This document shows positions 48,877-58,500 of a stretch of DNA of 58,549 nucleotides, piece by piece. The notes under the pieces are model-generated. The model saw only the letters and a list, made by a program, of their open reading frames with translations, was not told where the DNA came from and did no database searches. Position 1 is the first letter of the stretch. Each line of letters starts with the position of its first letter. The position numbers and the translations under genes were made by a program. The stretch spans positions 476 through 59,024 of the forward strand of contig JADFYG010000040.1 in the NCBI GenBank assembly GCA_015233155.1, written 5' to 3'. The stretch is from Candidatus Rifleibacteriota bacterium (GTDB lineage: Bacteria > Muiribacteriota > Ozemobacteria > Ozemobacterales > Ozemobacteraceae).

Positions 48877-51336
48877 TTATCGCTTTTTGTGCTTTCCGGA
48901 GTCGCGTCGAGTACTGCATAGCGGAGCTTCGGCAAAGTTTACGACGTCGCCGCTAATGCCGGGACTGTCTGGTTTCGCACCAGTTTGAAGGGCCTTCCAG
49001 ATGTCCTGGGGGCGAATCGGCATATGCGTGAGATTGGCGCCAACAGCTTTTTCAATGGCGTTGCCGAGCGCTCCGCATATGGCAATCATCGAGTGCTCGC
49101 CAACCCCGCGAGCGCCGAACGGACCGTCGATCTGAGGAGTCTCGACCACGATCGCATCGACTTCTTCCGGGATGTCAAGCGATGTGGGGATCTTGTTATC
49201 GGTGAAACTCGGATTCAGCAGACGGCCTGCCCTGTCGTAGTAATAGCCTTCGAACATCGCAGTCCCGAGGCCCTGGATCATGCCGCCTATCGCCTGTCCG
49301 CGCACAGCGGCTGGATTGATGGCACGACCCACGTCGAACGCTGAAGCGACCTTGATGATAGTGTACGCGCCGGTCTTCGGATCGACTTCAACGATGAGGC
49401 CGTGAGCTCCATAGGTCCAGTCGAGGGCTGGATTTCCTTGGCCGGTTTCCTTGTCCAGGTTCGAGAGGCCCTGTGCGCAATATCTGCCCACGCCGATCAG
49501 TGGGCCGCCGATTCCGTTTCCGCCAGGATACGCATATCCTACCGCTAACTTCGAAAACGGTACAAATTTAGCAGGATGGTGTTTCAGAAACACCTTCTCG
49601 CCGTCGTGATCAAGATCACACTGGCTTGCACGCAGAACCTGGCCTGCAATCTCATAAGCTTTGCGAATCAGGTCAATCGCGGCCAGGATCGCGGCATTGC
49701 CTGTCAGCAGCAGACCTTTTGAAGCAACTGTCTGCCAGTCATACGGATCGTGGTTGGTATCGATCTCGATCGGAACATGCACTTTTTCGATCGGAAATTT
49801 AAGTGTCTCGGCGATAATCTGCGCGACACTCGTATAGGTGCCCGCTCCGATCTCGGTCAAAGAGAAGGTCGCCGATACGGAACCATTCTCATTCATGCGA
49901 AGAATGACTGAAGTTCCGGTGAAGGAAGGCATTGCCGGTGCCTTGTGAAGCGCCACAACGCTCTTGCCGATTTTCCGCCCTGTTTTTTTCTCGCGCGCCT
50001 TCTCAGCGCCTGTGAGCTGGCCATAGTTTATCGACTCTGCGACGGCCTCCATGCAGCGTGTGACGTTGCCGGTATTCTCGGAAATCACTTCGCCCGTGAG
50101 CGTGGTCGAACCGGGCTTCATCGCATTAAGCAGGCGGAACTTGAGTGAATCCATGCCGATGGTTTTCGCGATGAGATCCATGTGGCGTTCGATACCCCAC
50201 GAGAATTCAACGTGGCCGAAGCCGCGATAGGCCGTTCCGAATGGTTTGTTCGTATAAATCGTCAAAGCATCGACCCACGCATTAGGAATCTCGTAGGGAC
50301 CTGCCGCTGAGTATCCTGACGCACGAGTGACATTAACCGCGTAATCCGCATAGGCACCTGCATCCCAATACATGGTCATCTGCTGGGCTACGATCTTGCC
50401 GGATTTCTTCACTCCCGTTTTGATGTTATAGACGAGACCGGAACGGCATGGGAGCAAGCTGAACTCTTCTTCGCGCGTTGCCTGCAGCTTTACCGGACGG
50501 CCGCCGGACTTGCGGGACAAACAGCATGCAAGTGGTTCTAGATGAATGCCGGCTTTTCCTCCAAAGCCACCGCCAACGTATGGAATCTGTATGCGTATGT
50601 TCTCGTGAGGAATTTTGAACGAGTGCGCGAAAAGATTGCGTACGGTGAACGGCGACTGAGCGGATGTAATGATCGAAATTTTGTCGCCAACGCTCCACTG
50701 GCCGATTGAAACGTGGGTTTCCATCGGAACATGCTGAACGCTGGGATTCGTATATCGGCGCTCAATGATGAAATCCGCTTCCCGAAACCCCTGTTCGAGA
50801 TCGCCCTTTCTATATTTCATTCGGTTCGCGATATTAGTGCCAGGAACAGGTGTAAAGGCTTCGCGCACATGATCGTATTTCCCGAGGTCGGGATGTACCA
50901 GCGGCGCATCCTCTTTCAATGCCTCGACAGGGTCAAGGACTGCTTCCAGCACTTCATACTCGACATCTATGAGGCCGATCGCATGATGGGCGACTTCCCA
51001 TGATTCAGCTGAAACGGCGGCGACAGCTTCTCCGAAATGACGAACTACCCCTTTCGCGAGAATGTGTTTGTCGACAAGATACAAACCCATGCGGTAGTCG
51101 AGTTCATTCCCTGTTATTACGGCATGTACGCCTGGAAGTTTTTCAGCCTTGCTCGTGTCGATCTTTATGATTCTGGCACGAGCGTGCGGACTGGTCTTTA
51201 TCTTCCCGAACAACATGCCGGGAACCAGCCAGTCGCAGGTATACAGCGCTTTCCCGGTCAGTTTTTCGACGGTGTCGATGCGATCGACTCCCTTGCCGAC
51301 ATACTTCAGTCCATTATCAGGAACGTTCTCAAACAC
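48877..51336 (-). CDS. Xanthine dehydrogenase-family large (molybdopterin) subunit
   Basis: An 819-residue molybdenum-cofactor subunit. It has the aldehyde-oxidase-type N-terminal domain (about 15-130) and the Mo-binding domain with GGGFGGKAG, FGTAYRGFGHVEF and, near the C-terminus, GPFGARGVGEHSM, whose Glu is the catalytic base. AYRGFG rather than AYXCSFR argues against carbon monoxide dehydrogenase. The substrate may be xanthine, hypoxanthine or another N-heterocycle or aldehyde; the oxamate carbamoyltransferase genes nearby favour a purine. The GTG at 51336 has AGGAGG 9 bases upstream inside the small-subunit gene, overlapping its stop by 8 bases. Confidence 0.9.
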   Translation of the reverse strand: MFENVPDNGLKYVGKGVDRIDTVEKLTGKALYTCDWLVPGMLFGKIKTSPHARARIIKIDTSKAEKLPGVHAVITGNELDYRMGLYLVDKHILAKGVVRHFGEAVAAVSAESWEVAHHAIGLIDVEYEVLEAVLDPVEALKEDAPLVHPDLGKYDHVREAFTPVPGTNIANRMKYRKGDLEQGFREADFIIERRYTNPSVQHVPMETHVSIGQWSVGDKISIITSAQSPFTVRNLFAHSFKIPHENIRIQIPYVGGGFGGKAGIHLEPLACCLSRKSGGRPVKLQATREEEFSLLPCRSGLVYNIKTGVKKSGKIVAQQMTMYWDAGAYADYAVNVTRASGYSAAGPYEIPNAWVDALTIYTNKPFGTAYRGFGHVEFSWGIERHMDLIAKTIGMDSLKFRLLNAMKPGSTTLTGEVISENTGNVTRCMEAVAESINYGQLTGAEKAREKKTGRKIGKSVVALHKAPAMPSFTGTSVILRMNENGSVSATFSLTEIGAGTYTSVAQIIAETLKFPIEKVHVPIEIDTNHDPYDWQTVASKGLLLTGNAAILAAIDLIRKAYEIAGQVLRASQCDLDHDGEKVFLKHHPAKFVPFSKLAVGYAYPGGNGIGGPLIGVGRYCAQGLSNLDKETGQGNPALDWTYGAHGLIVEVDPKTGAYTIIKVASAFDVGRAINPAAVRGQAIGGMIQGLGTAMFEGYYYDRAGRLLNPSFTDNKIPTSLDIPEEVDAIVVETPQIDGPFGARGVGEHSMIAICGALGNAIEKAVGANLTHMPIRPQDIWKALQTGAKPDSPGISGDVVNFAEAPLCSTRRDSGKHKKR

Positions 51337-51814
51337 GTCGCAGTTCCTCCTGTTCATCACGCTGATCCGTTCCCGCCTGCACTGCCTCGATGATCTGCGT
51401 ATAACCGGTACAGCGACAGAAGTTGCCTTCGATTGCTTCCTGGATCTGATGTACTGTGGGTTTGGGATTTTTTTTCACCAGAGCCTTAACCGACATGATC
51501 ATGCCTGGCGTACAGAAGCCGCACTGAACGGCGTGGTGTTTGTGGAATGCCTGCTGCATCTTTGAGAGTTCACCGCTCTCAGATTCGCCTTCGATCGTCT
51601 CGATCACCGCTCCGGAACATTCAGCGGCCAGCATCAGACAGGAGTTCATGGTCTTTCCGTTCACAATTACAGTGCAGGCGCCACATTCTCCGGCTCCACA
51701 GCCCTCTTTTGTGCCGGTCAATCCAAGGTCTTCCCGTATAAACCGCAACAAAGTGCGGTTTTCCGCGATGTCGCGCGTATATTCCCTTCCATTAATGGTC
51801 AACGTTATTTTCAT
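51329..51814 (-). CDS. Xanthine dehydrogenase-family 2Fe-2S subunit
   Basis: A 161-residue iron-sulfur subunit with both clusters. The plant-ferredoxin-type cluster is CGAGECGACTV with a later Cys (MNSCLML), and the second domain has QCGFCTPGM and GNFCRCTGY. It passes electrons from the molybdenum site to FAD. Gene order FAD subunit, iron-sulfur, molybdenum matches the coxMSL arrangement common to this family. The C-terminal DQRDEQEELRRV contains the ribosome site for the next gene in another frame. Confidence 0.95.
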   Translation of the reverse strand: MKITLTINGREYTRDIAENRTLLRFIREDLGLTGTKEGCGAGECGACTVIVNGKTMNSCLMLAAECSGAVIETIEGESESGELSKMQQAFHKHHAVQCGFCTPGMIMSVKALVKKNPKPTVHQIQEAIEGNFCRCTGYTQIIEAVQAGTDQRDEQEELRRV

Positions 51815-51872
51815 ATACTGGTTTTCCTCCCGGGCGCGGCATGCCGGCCCCTACGTCACGCCTGAAAGGTCT

Positions 51873-52685
51873 TCAGAGCCGTAAGATGATCTGTTCAATG
51901 AACGTCATGATCATCATTTTACGATATTCCTTCGATGCACGTACGTCGTCGATAGGCTTGATCGTTTTCCCTGCGACTTCCAGGATTGAAGCTAATGGAG
52001 CGTTCGCGGGAAAATCCGGAAGAACGATGGGAGTGGGCGCACAGGAACCAAGCGCGACGCGTAGAAGAGTCCCGGTTTTTACGACCGCTACGCTGGCTAG
52101 AGACAGATCATGTCCCTTTATGCGTTTCAGTTTTTCCATGCCGAATTTAGCATTGACCAGCTCCGGGGCAACTATCAGCCTTGTTACCAGTTCGTCAGCT
52201 TTAATAACGGTGGTCTTCACACCCGTGAAAAAGTCGGCGAGCTTAACGATGCGCGTGCCAGTCATTGAGGCAATTTCGACTGAAGCCCCAAGAGCGAGCA
52301 TCGCACAGCTGAGATCGGCGCAGGGAGAGGCGGTGCAAATATTCCCCGCGATGGTTGCCCGATTACGCAGTTGGGTGGAGCCTAAGCGGCTTGCCGCGTC
52401 CGCGATTATAGGGAATTTAGCGACAATGGTTTTATCGGTAACCAGCTCGATGCACGTCGTCACCGCTCCGATGGAAAGCCCCTCTGTTGCGCTGTAACTC
52501 ACGCCTTTGAGATCAGCAATTTTTTTGATATCTACAACAAATGCGGGGGCGATTTTCCCACCCCGTATATCGACCATCAGATCGGTTCCGCCAGCCAGGA
52601 TCTTGGCTCGCGTGCCTTCCTTGTTAAGGATGGCCAGCAGATCCTTGCGACTGTCCGGAGCTACATAAGAGAACGTCTGCAACAT
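51873..52685 (-). CDS. Xanthine dehydrogenase-family FAD subunit
   Basis: A 270-residue FAD-binding subunit (CoxM/XdhB-like). The FAD-contacting motifs are KILAGGTDLMVDIRGG (28-43) and TIAGNICTASPCADLSCAML (110-129), followed by the CO-dehydrogenase-flavoprotein C-terminal domain. It is the first gene of the three-gene operon, with GGAAGGAG 6 bases before the ATG. The 58-base gap to the next gene contains a short GC-rich inverted repeat around GGCATGCC. Confidence 0.92.
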   Translation of the reverse strand: MLQTFSYVAPDSRKDLLAILNKEGTRAKILAGGTDLMVDIRGGKIAPAFVVDIKKIADLKGVSYSATEGLSIGAVTTCIELVTDKTIVAKFPIIADAASRLGSTQLRNRATIAGNICTASPCADLSCAMLALGASVEIASMTGTRIVKLADFFTGVKTTVIKADELVTRLIVAPELVNAKFGMEKLKRIKGHDLSLASVAVVKTGTLLRVALGSCAPTPIVLPDFPANAPLASILEVAGKTIKPIDDVRASKEYRKMMIMTFIEQIILRL

Positions 52686-52772
52686 GTAGATCTCCTTCCT
52701 GTTGAATATCAGTACGTTAACTATATTTCTAAACTATTTGTCTAAAAATGGGAAGCTATAAACGTAAATAAA

Positions 52773-52800
52773 AGTGCCGATCTCATCGGAGATCGGCACT
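52773..52800 (-). terminator. Rho-independent terminator of the hsp20 transcript
   Basis: AGTGCCGATCT and AGATCGGCACT form a perfect stem around CATCGG. On the minus strand it is followed by TTTATTTACGTTT. It ends the operon that runs from 58545 to the Hsp20 gene. Confidence 0.85.
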
Positions 52801-52824
52801 AAGGTCTTTTCTTTCAGAATAGTT

Positions 52825-53361
52825 TCATCGGACCGGAATGTTCATTCGGGGACGATCAGCGACGCCGATTTTGGGAATCGTCACGATCAGCACGCCATCC
52901 GTGAATTCGGCGACCGCCTTTTCTTCAACCACGCGAAGAGGAAGACTGACAGTTCGCTCGAATGGGCCGTAGGAGCACTCGCCAAGATAAATCTCGGCAC
53001 CTCGGCCCTGGATACGACTCTTTTTTTCTCCCCGGACGGTGAGAATGCCTCCACCTATCTCGAGCTTGAAATCATCCTTGGAAACCCCGGGCAACTCGAA
53101 CAGGGCAAACAACTCGTTACTTCCTTCAACCAGGTCGCATCGCGGGAAATCCCGGGCTACCGTCCCGTTCAGCAGGTGATCTGTTACCTGTTGCAACTCC
53201 CTGCCCTTTTCGACCAGCTGTTGAAAAGAGCTTGTGAATGCACTTTTAATCGTGTCCAGGGAATATGCTCCAAAGACTTGTGTCAATGGCGCTTTTGTCG
53301 GGCATACCTCATCCTGGGAAGGCTTAACATCGGGAAGACCTGTTGGAATTATGGTTTTCAT
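52825..53361 (-). CDS. Small heat shock protein, Hsp20/alpha-crystallin family
   Basis: A 178-residue chaperone. The alpha-crystallin domain (about 75-178) contains LFELPGVSKDDFKLEIGGG, LTVRGEKK, and the closing AEFTDGVLIVTIPK. The N-terminal region of about 70 residues is longer than usual. It should hold unfolded proteins as an oligomer in the cytoplasm. It starts 8 bases after the pilin-fusion gene, so it is in the same operon, an unusual location for a heat-shock gene. A strong terminator follows. Confidence 0.9.
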   Translation of the reverse strand: MKTIIPTGLPDVKPSQDEVCPTKAPLTQVFGAYSLDTIKSAFTSSFQQLVEKGRELQQVTDHLLNGTVARDFPRCDLVEGSNELFALFELPGVSKDDFKLEIGGGILTVRGEKKSRIQGRGAEIYLGECSYGPFERTVSLPLRVVEEKAVAEFTDGVLIVTIPKIGVADRPRMNIPVR

Positions 53362-53369
53362 AAATGGTA

Positions 53370-54710
53370 TTATTTGCCGCTTCCGTGTCGCATGCAGGCG
53401 ACTTTTCCGCCTTTTGTAAGGTCATCAGTCGACACATAATGGCAACCTTCCACCGATTCGAGAGGCGAACCAAGAAATGGAATCAGTTTGCCACCGGCGC
53501 GAAGATCGCTGTCTTCAAGAGCTTTCAGAGGTTCCTTGTTTTCGAGATTATATCGTTCTATTGCGTGGGCAATGCGCGCCTGGGTAGAGAGACACGACTG
53601 CCTTTGTGCATCCCGGCGCATGTTTACGAGCTTCGGAATCGCTATGGCAGTGGCGATACCAGCGGCTGCGGTAAATGCCAGCGGACTTATTTTCAGACTC
53701 TGCGGAACGGTTATTTTTACTATGAGATTGCTTCCGGAGGTCTCGATGGTGAAGCGTTTCATCATTCGGTGAGCAACGGCAATCAGGATCTTTTGGGTTC
53801 GGAACTCGGTCAGGATCTGAACAAGTGTCCCGCTTGCAATGCGTGCATCAAGACTGCGATCCCGGTTTTCCAGGAACAGATTGGCAAAACCCATGAATCC
53901 TTCGAGATTGGTCTTGAAGACGCCCGCAGTTTCCGGGGTATCATACCCGATCATGAGATGCAGGATATTGCTGTTTTCGTAGAGTGTCACGAATTTGATT
54001 CGTTGCGACCAGTCCTGGACAAACATCGGAATTTTTATGGCCGGAAACGCTGTCATGACCACTTTGAGCGCGCGTGTGATATTCAGGTGTACAATGAAAT
54101 TAGATTCAGAGAGCTGTGTTGCCATCTCCGGAGGAAGCGCCGCGAATGCGAACGCTGAAGCAGGAGATGCCATTTGGGGGGCGGCAAGAGCGCGAATGGT
54201 TCTCTCCTGGCCAGCCAGGAAGGTTTCATTGTCTCTGAAAAAAACACGGCCGCGTGGCAGAGCAAGTAACTTTTTGCCCTGGAATTCTTCGATTGAAACC
54301 GAAATTGGGTGCCGCGGATTGAGTTTGGGAAGAATCTCGGCGAGATTCGGAAGGAGCAGCTCCGGCTTGAATGCGCCAAGAACGAAAATGGCTGCGTTGC
54401 GTGGCTTCGGGTGAGGACCCGAGAAATCGAAGTCGTCACCAACGTAAAGACCAGCCTCATGAAGATCGCGTTGCGGGAGCATACCCAGCTCTTTTTCGAT
54501 GCGGGCGTCCATCGCGGAGAATGTTTTTTCCAACTCCGGGAATTCGGGCGATTTGAGCTCGGCAATACCCTGTTCGAGCCGCACCTTCACAAGAAACAAA
54601 AGATTTTCCGGAAGCAGTCTGCCGTAATCGTATGCAGCGAGAGGAGCCGCAAAAGCCAGGCAAAGGATCAACGCGAAAAAACGAACGAGACGGATGTTGG
54701 GCATATTCAT
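53370..54710 (-). CDS. Secreted protein with pilin-like domain at its C-terminus
   Basis: A 446-residue protein. A signal peptide (about 1-26) is followed by a roughly 310-residue domain of unknown type (for example RNAAIFVLGAFKPELLLPNL), resembling large uncharacterised secreted domains with LPRGRVFF strands. Residues about 342-445 match the type IV pilin/GspG pattern: the helix GIATAIAIPKLVNMRRDAQR, QSCLSTQARIAHAIERYNLE, and the C-terminal KVACMRHG. In pilins this domain starts the protein; here it is internal and has no prepilin leader. GAGGAG precedes tandem ATGs (54710, 54704). Upstream neighbour: an M50B-like gene; downstream: Hsp20. Confidence 0.7.
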   Translation of the reverse strand: MNMPNIRLVRFFALILCLAFAAPLAAYDYGRLLPENLLFLVKVRLEQGIAELKSPEFPELEKTFSAMDARIEKELGMLPQRDLHEAGLYVGDDFDFSGPHPKPRNAAIFVLGAFKPELLLPNLAEILPKLNPRHPISVSIEEFQGKKLLALPRGRVFFRDNETFLAGQERTIRALAAPQMASPASAFAFAALPPEMATQLSESNFIVHLNITRALKVVMTAFPAIKIPMFVQDWSQRIKFVTLYENSNILHLMIGYDTPETAGVFKTNLEGFMGFANLFLENRDRSLDARIASGTLVQILTEFRTQKILIAVAHRMMKRFTIETSGSNLIVKITVPQSLKISPLAFTAAAGIATAIAIPKLVNMRRDAQRQSCLSTQARIAHAIERYNLENKEPLKALEDSDLRAGGKLIPFLGSPLESVEGCHYVSTDDLTKGGKVACMRHGSGK

Positions 54711-54794
54711 TTGTCTCCTCTTTCTATAATGAACTCTGGAAAACAGTGTATCACATCTCCAGGAACTTTTTCATTCTCGAAGTTGCGGGCAGAA

Positions 54795-55523
54795 TCAGGC
54801 GAAGGGGTCTTGCCCGCGGGGAAGACGCGGAGTATCTTCCCCTTCTTCTGAGCCGGGGAGGGCTGCCGAAAGGGCTTTCCAGGAAATGAAAAGTGCGATC
54901 ACCAACCAGACTCCACCGACCAGCATGCTCGGCAGATGAAGCATTTCGGCTATCTTATATGCGTCGGAGTCCGGAACCGATCGGTCGATCAGATCCGATT
55001 TGATATCGAGAATGACATACAAACTGGATGTCAGCCCGATCCAGCGAAGCAGCACATCACATGCCGCCTCGCCGAACTGCCTGCTGAAAAATATCAAAAC
55101 CAGTCCTGCGCCGATTCCAAATGCAAAGCCGAAGAAACTTCTCACCAGACCGAGCGTCACCAGCACCAGAAGTCCGCCGAGAGCGGCGACGATTTCACGA
55201 TCCAGGCGGGTGCGGGCGGCAGCGAGAAGCAGTCCGGCTCCCCAGATGAGACTTCCGAGGTAGCCGGCTGACAAAATCAGGAATCTGTTTCCGCCGCGAG
55301 TGAAGCATACACCGCCTTCGTTCGAGCTGATCTCGATGTGATCGATTGAACCGTTTGTCGCCAGCGCCGCGATACCGTGAGAAAGTTCGTGCAGGAACAC
55401 TGTCAGAATCTTGATCGGATATACGATCCAGCTTTCCCACAGGATGGCTGAAGCTATGAAAAGCAGTATCGCGAATATCATTCGCTGAGTTGAAATGCTG
55501 ATTCCAGTAATGTTTTCGCTCAT
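54795..55523 (-). CDS. M50B-like membrane metalloprotease family protein
   Basis: A 242-residue membrane protein with about six hydrophobic segments. HELSHGIAAL (45-54) places the zinc-binding motif at the end of a membrane helix, followed by SSNEGGVCFTRGGNRFLILS and AGYLGSLIWGAGLL. This layout matches the M50B-like peptidase family, a sister of site-2 proteases. Some M50B-like proteins may have lost activity. The acidic C-terminus ends about 84 bases before the next gene. It is placed 7 bases after the large membrane protein's stop, suggesting that protein or the next could be its partner. Confidence 0.8.
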   Translation of the reverse strand: MSENITGISISTQRMIFAILLFIASAILWESWIVYPIKILTVFLHELSHGIAALATNGSIDHIEISSNEGGVCFTRGGNRFLILSAGYLGSLIWGAGLLLAAARTRLDREIVAALGGLLVLVTLGLVRSFFGFAFGIGAGLVLIFFSRQFGEAACDVLLRWIGLTSSLYVILDIKSDLIDRSVPDSDAYKIAEMLHLPSMLVGGVWLVIALFISWKALSAALPGSEEGEDTPRLPRGQDPFA

Positions 55524-55530
55524 CGCCGAA

Positions 55531-58500
55531 TTATACCTCTTTCACTGGAGTGGCTTCAGTCGTTTTCTTCTGCGTCGTGTTTAGAGCATCTGAAGCTGTT
55601 GTGGGCTTCCATTGGTATATCCGGTTCAATGTTCCCAGGATGACCACTGACAAAAATCCTATCTTGAATGAGATATCCGCCTGGTAAAGTTTCATCAGCA
55701 GAGCAAAAGCCAGTATAGACGACGAAATGCAGACTATCAGGAACGAGATCATCGGACGACGCAGCGTTACGAAGCATAGGAACGCTATGCCCGCGATTGC
55801 GCCGAGCACGATCATTCCCCAGCTCAACAGGCGACCGACGCCTTCACGTGGTGTCACCAGAGTTCCTTCTAAATGCGGAGCATCACCTTTCGGTTCTATC
55901 TGCTGCATCGTGAAGGCTGTCCAATAATTAGTGACCGGCAGAGTAAATTTGACCGGCAGCAAACCCAGAATGCTGAACAATCTGTCGTTTCCAATAGCCG
56001 TTGCCTGTGGTGGAGTCATCAGGTTCGAACTTGTTTTAGCCTTTTGCGCCTCGTCACGATGAGAGGCTGCAAACGTAGCCTGAGACCTGGAATCAGCCAT
56101 GGCGTCGCCACTGGCCGCGAATACGTGTGATCCGTCAAGCATTTTCTGCTGCGGTTTTGCCGTGCTCATGTTGAAATCAACATTCCCCTGGCCACGCATC
56201 AATTCATACCCTTCAGGCAGATACACGACCCAGCTCATCTCGCTCTGGGTCAGGTGAACCCATGGCATGGACAACGAAAGCGGCATTAACGGCTGTACCG
56301 GCTGACTCATGCGGATCGCGAATACGATCTCTACAGGGAACGACATGACCTCTCCGTTTTGGACCGGCGAACGAATGATAGGAAGGTTGTACATGCCGGT
56401 CTGCCGGTCGAAACCGGCCTTCACCGGTTGTCCGGCGGCCTCGCTGCTCCAGAGCTCGGCCGGCTTGCCGTCAATAACAGGCAACTTCAGCTTCAGGAAC
56501 TGCTCCGATTTATTACGAATTTCATATGCGACACGGGTCAGGAGATAGCCGTCCTTGTTAAGCACGGTCATTGCTTCAGTCTTGTCGACAATCGAAGCCT
56601 GCACTTCGACATCGCGCGGCCGTGTCAGGTTAAGTATCAGCTTGTTCGGATGACGTATGAATTTGAATGCGAACGGTGTTTTTTCCGGGGTTGTACCTGC
56701 ATACTCGCGCAAAAACTCGCCGATATCGATGGGATTGTATCCCTCCGGAGGCGAATTCACCGCGAGGTCAAGCACGGGCAGACAGGCGATGCCGAGAGTT
56801 CCAACCACCCGGTCAACATTCATCGGAACCAGTTCCGGCGCCTCAACGACGACCTCTTCGCGATCGGCGACGTCCTTTTCGAACTCGATACTCATTTCGT
56901 TGCGGCCCTTGATGCGCGAATTGAACGCAATCTGCAGGCGACGCAGCTTTTGTGTTGCCGCTGACTCCTCGACACGCCAATCCTCGATTGCACGGCCATC
57001 GACCTTCAATACGGTCACTCCGTCCGGAAGCATGAATGCAAAACTCGCAATACCTTCGCCGCCGGTGACTTCAAGCTGATATCGGTGTCTTCCGCGGACG
57101 AAACCCTCTTCGAAGGATAACAGGCCGGATTCGCGCAACAGGACGCGTGTTTCCTCCCGGAGAACCTCGGGGCGCGAAGCAACCCCCGATTCTTTCCCGG
57201 CAAGTTTCTCGGCAGTAGCGGACGCTGTGGTCGACGCGATGGACTCATTTACGATCATATCCGGAGGAAAACTGTCGGATTCAGATGTGGGACGCGTCAC
57301 ACGCCTGAACCATTCAAATCTGACGCGTGACGTCGGCGGAAGAAGAGCTGCAAAAGCCGTTCCCGTGGCTCCGGAACTCTTGACCGACAGGACTCCGGGG
57401 TCGATCCAGCCTTCCGCATCGGGTTCTGAAACATCGATATCGAGACTGGACAGACACAACGGCAGAATCGGCAGATCGAATCGATGTACCGTCAGGTCTT
57501 TGCCCTGGAATGGAATGAAAAAAGTCGCTTCGAGACGCCGGGAGCCGGTGGCTTGCGTAATCAATCCATAGCCGGACGCGTTTTCGCCGGAACTGCCGCT
57601 CTGGTAGCTGATGAGATCCAGGGCGATGGCCTGATTGTCGAGGAGCGCTTTAGATGGTACCGCGTCAGACGAGAGCAGGCAAACCTTCTTCCAACCGTCA
57701 TTTAACAGATCGATCTGAAATTCCGCCGTGAAACGCACCCCGCGTTCTTCCACATGTCCATGATATCCGGCTGAGCGCACGATGTAGTCCCATGGAGCTC
57801 GTTCAGGCTCGGGAGCTCGTGCTACGCCAAGCTCCTGCAAATATCGGTAATCCTCTACCGGTAAAATTACCATCTTTTCGTTTGGTTCTACGACCTTCGA
57901 GAGGTCAGCGAACGGAACCATTACGCGAATTTCCCGCTCGACGGACGCGGTCGCGGTCGCAGGCTGCGCATTGCAGACCACCGGTAACAGCAGTGACAGC
58001 GCGATGATCAGACTTGCTATAACGGCGCCGCTGGTGTCTGATTTAGACGGTCGCGGTGGTTTGATCGCAGAACCGCCATTCGGCGTCGAATCACTCGGAG
58101 ACTGCGAATATTTACTGAAAAAAAGACCTATCTTCCAGATGACGCCTCCGATTAGAGCAAGCCAGATGCCGAAGTTGGCGGAATCTCCGATGTCTTCCAG
58201 CGCGAGGTCGGCGTAGGACAGAACCAGGACGAGCAGCAGGGCAGCTACTGACTTTGGCGTGTATCCGAAATATGCTCCTGATATGAAATACATCCCAGCC
58301 AGCAGACCCATGAAGAAGGCCGCGATTTTTACACATTTGAACAGCTCGAAACGCAGATAGGAAAATCTTACCTCCGGACAGGTGCGGTTTGCGAGCAGCC
58401 TGCCGTCCGTCGCGATGTCGGCCAGGATCAGATCACGCTCAAGCCCGTAAAAATTGCTCGTGATTACCAGGCGGTTTTCGATCGGCTCGATACCCTTGGC

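Noticed and set aside
49985..51336. Large subunit as carbon monoxide dehydrogenase (coxL)
   Set aside because: The active-site loop reads AYRGFG, not the AYXCSFR of form I CO dehydrogenase.
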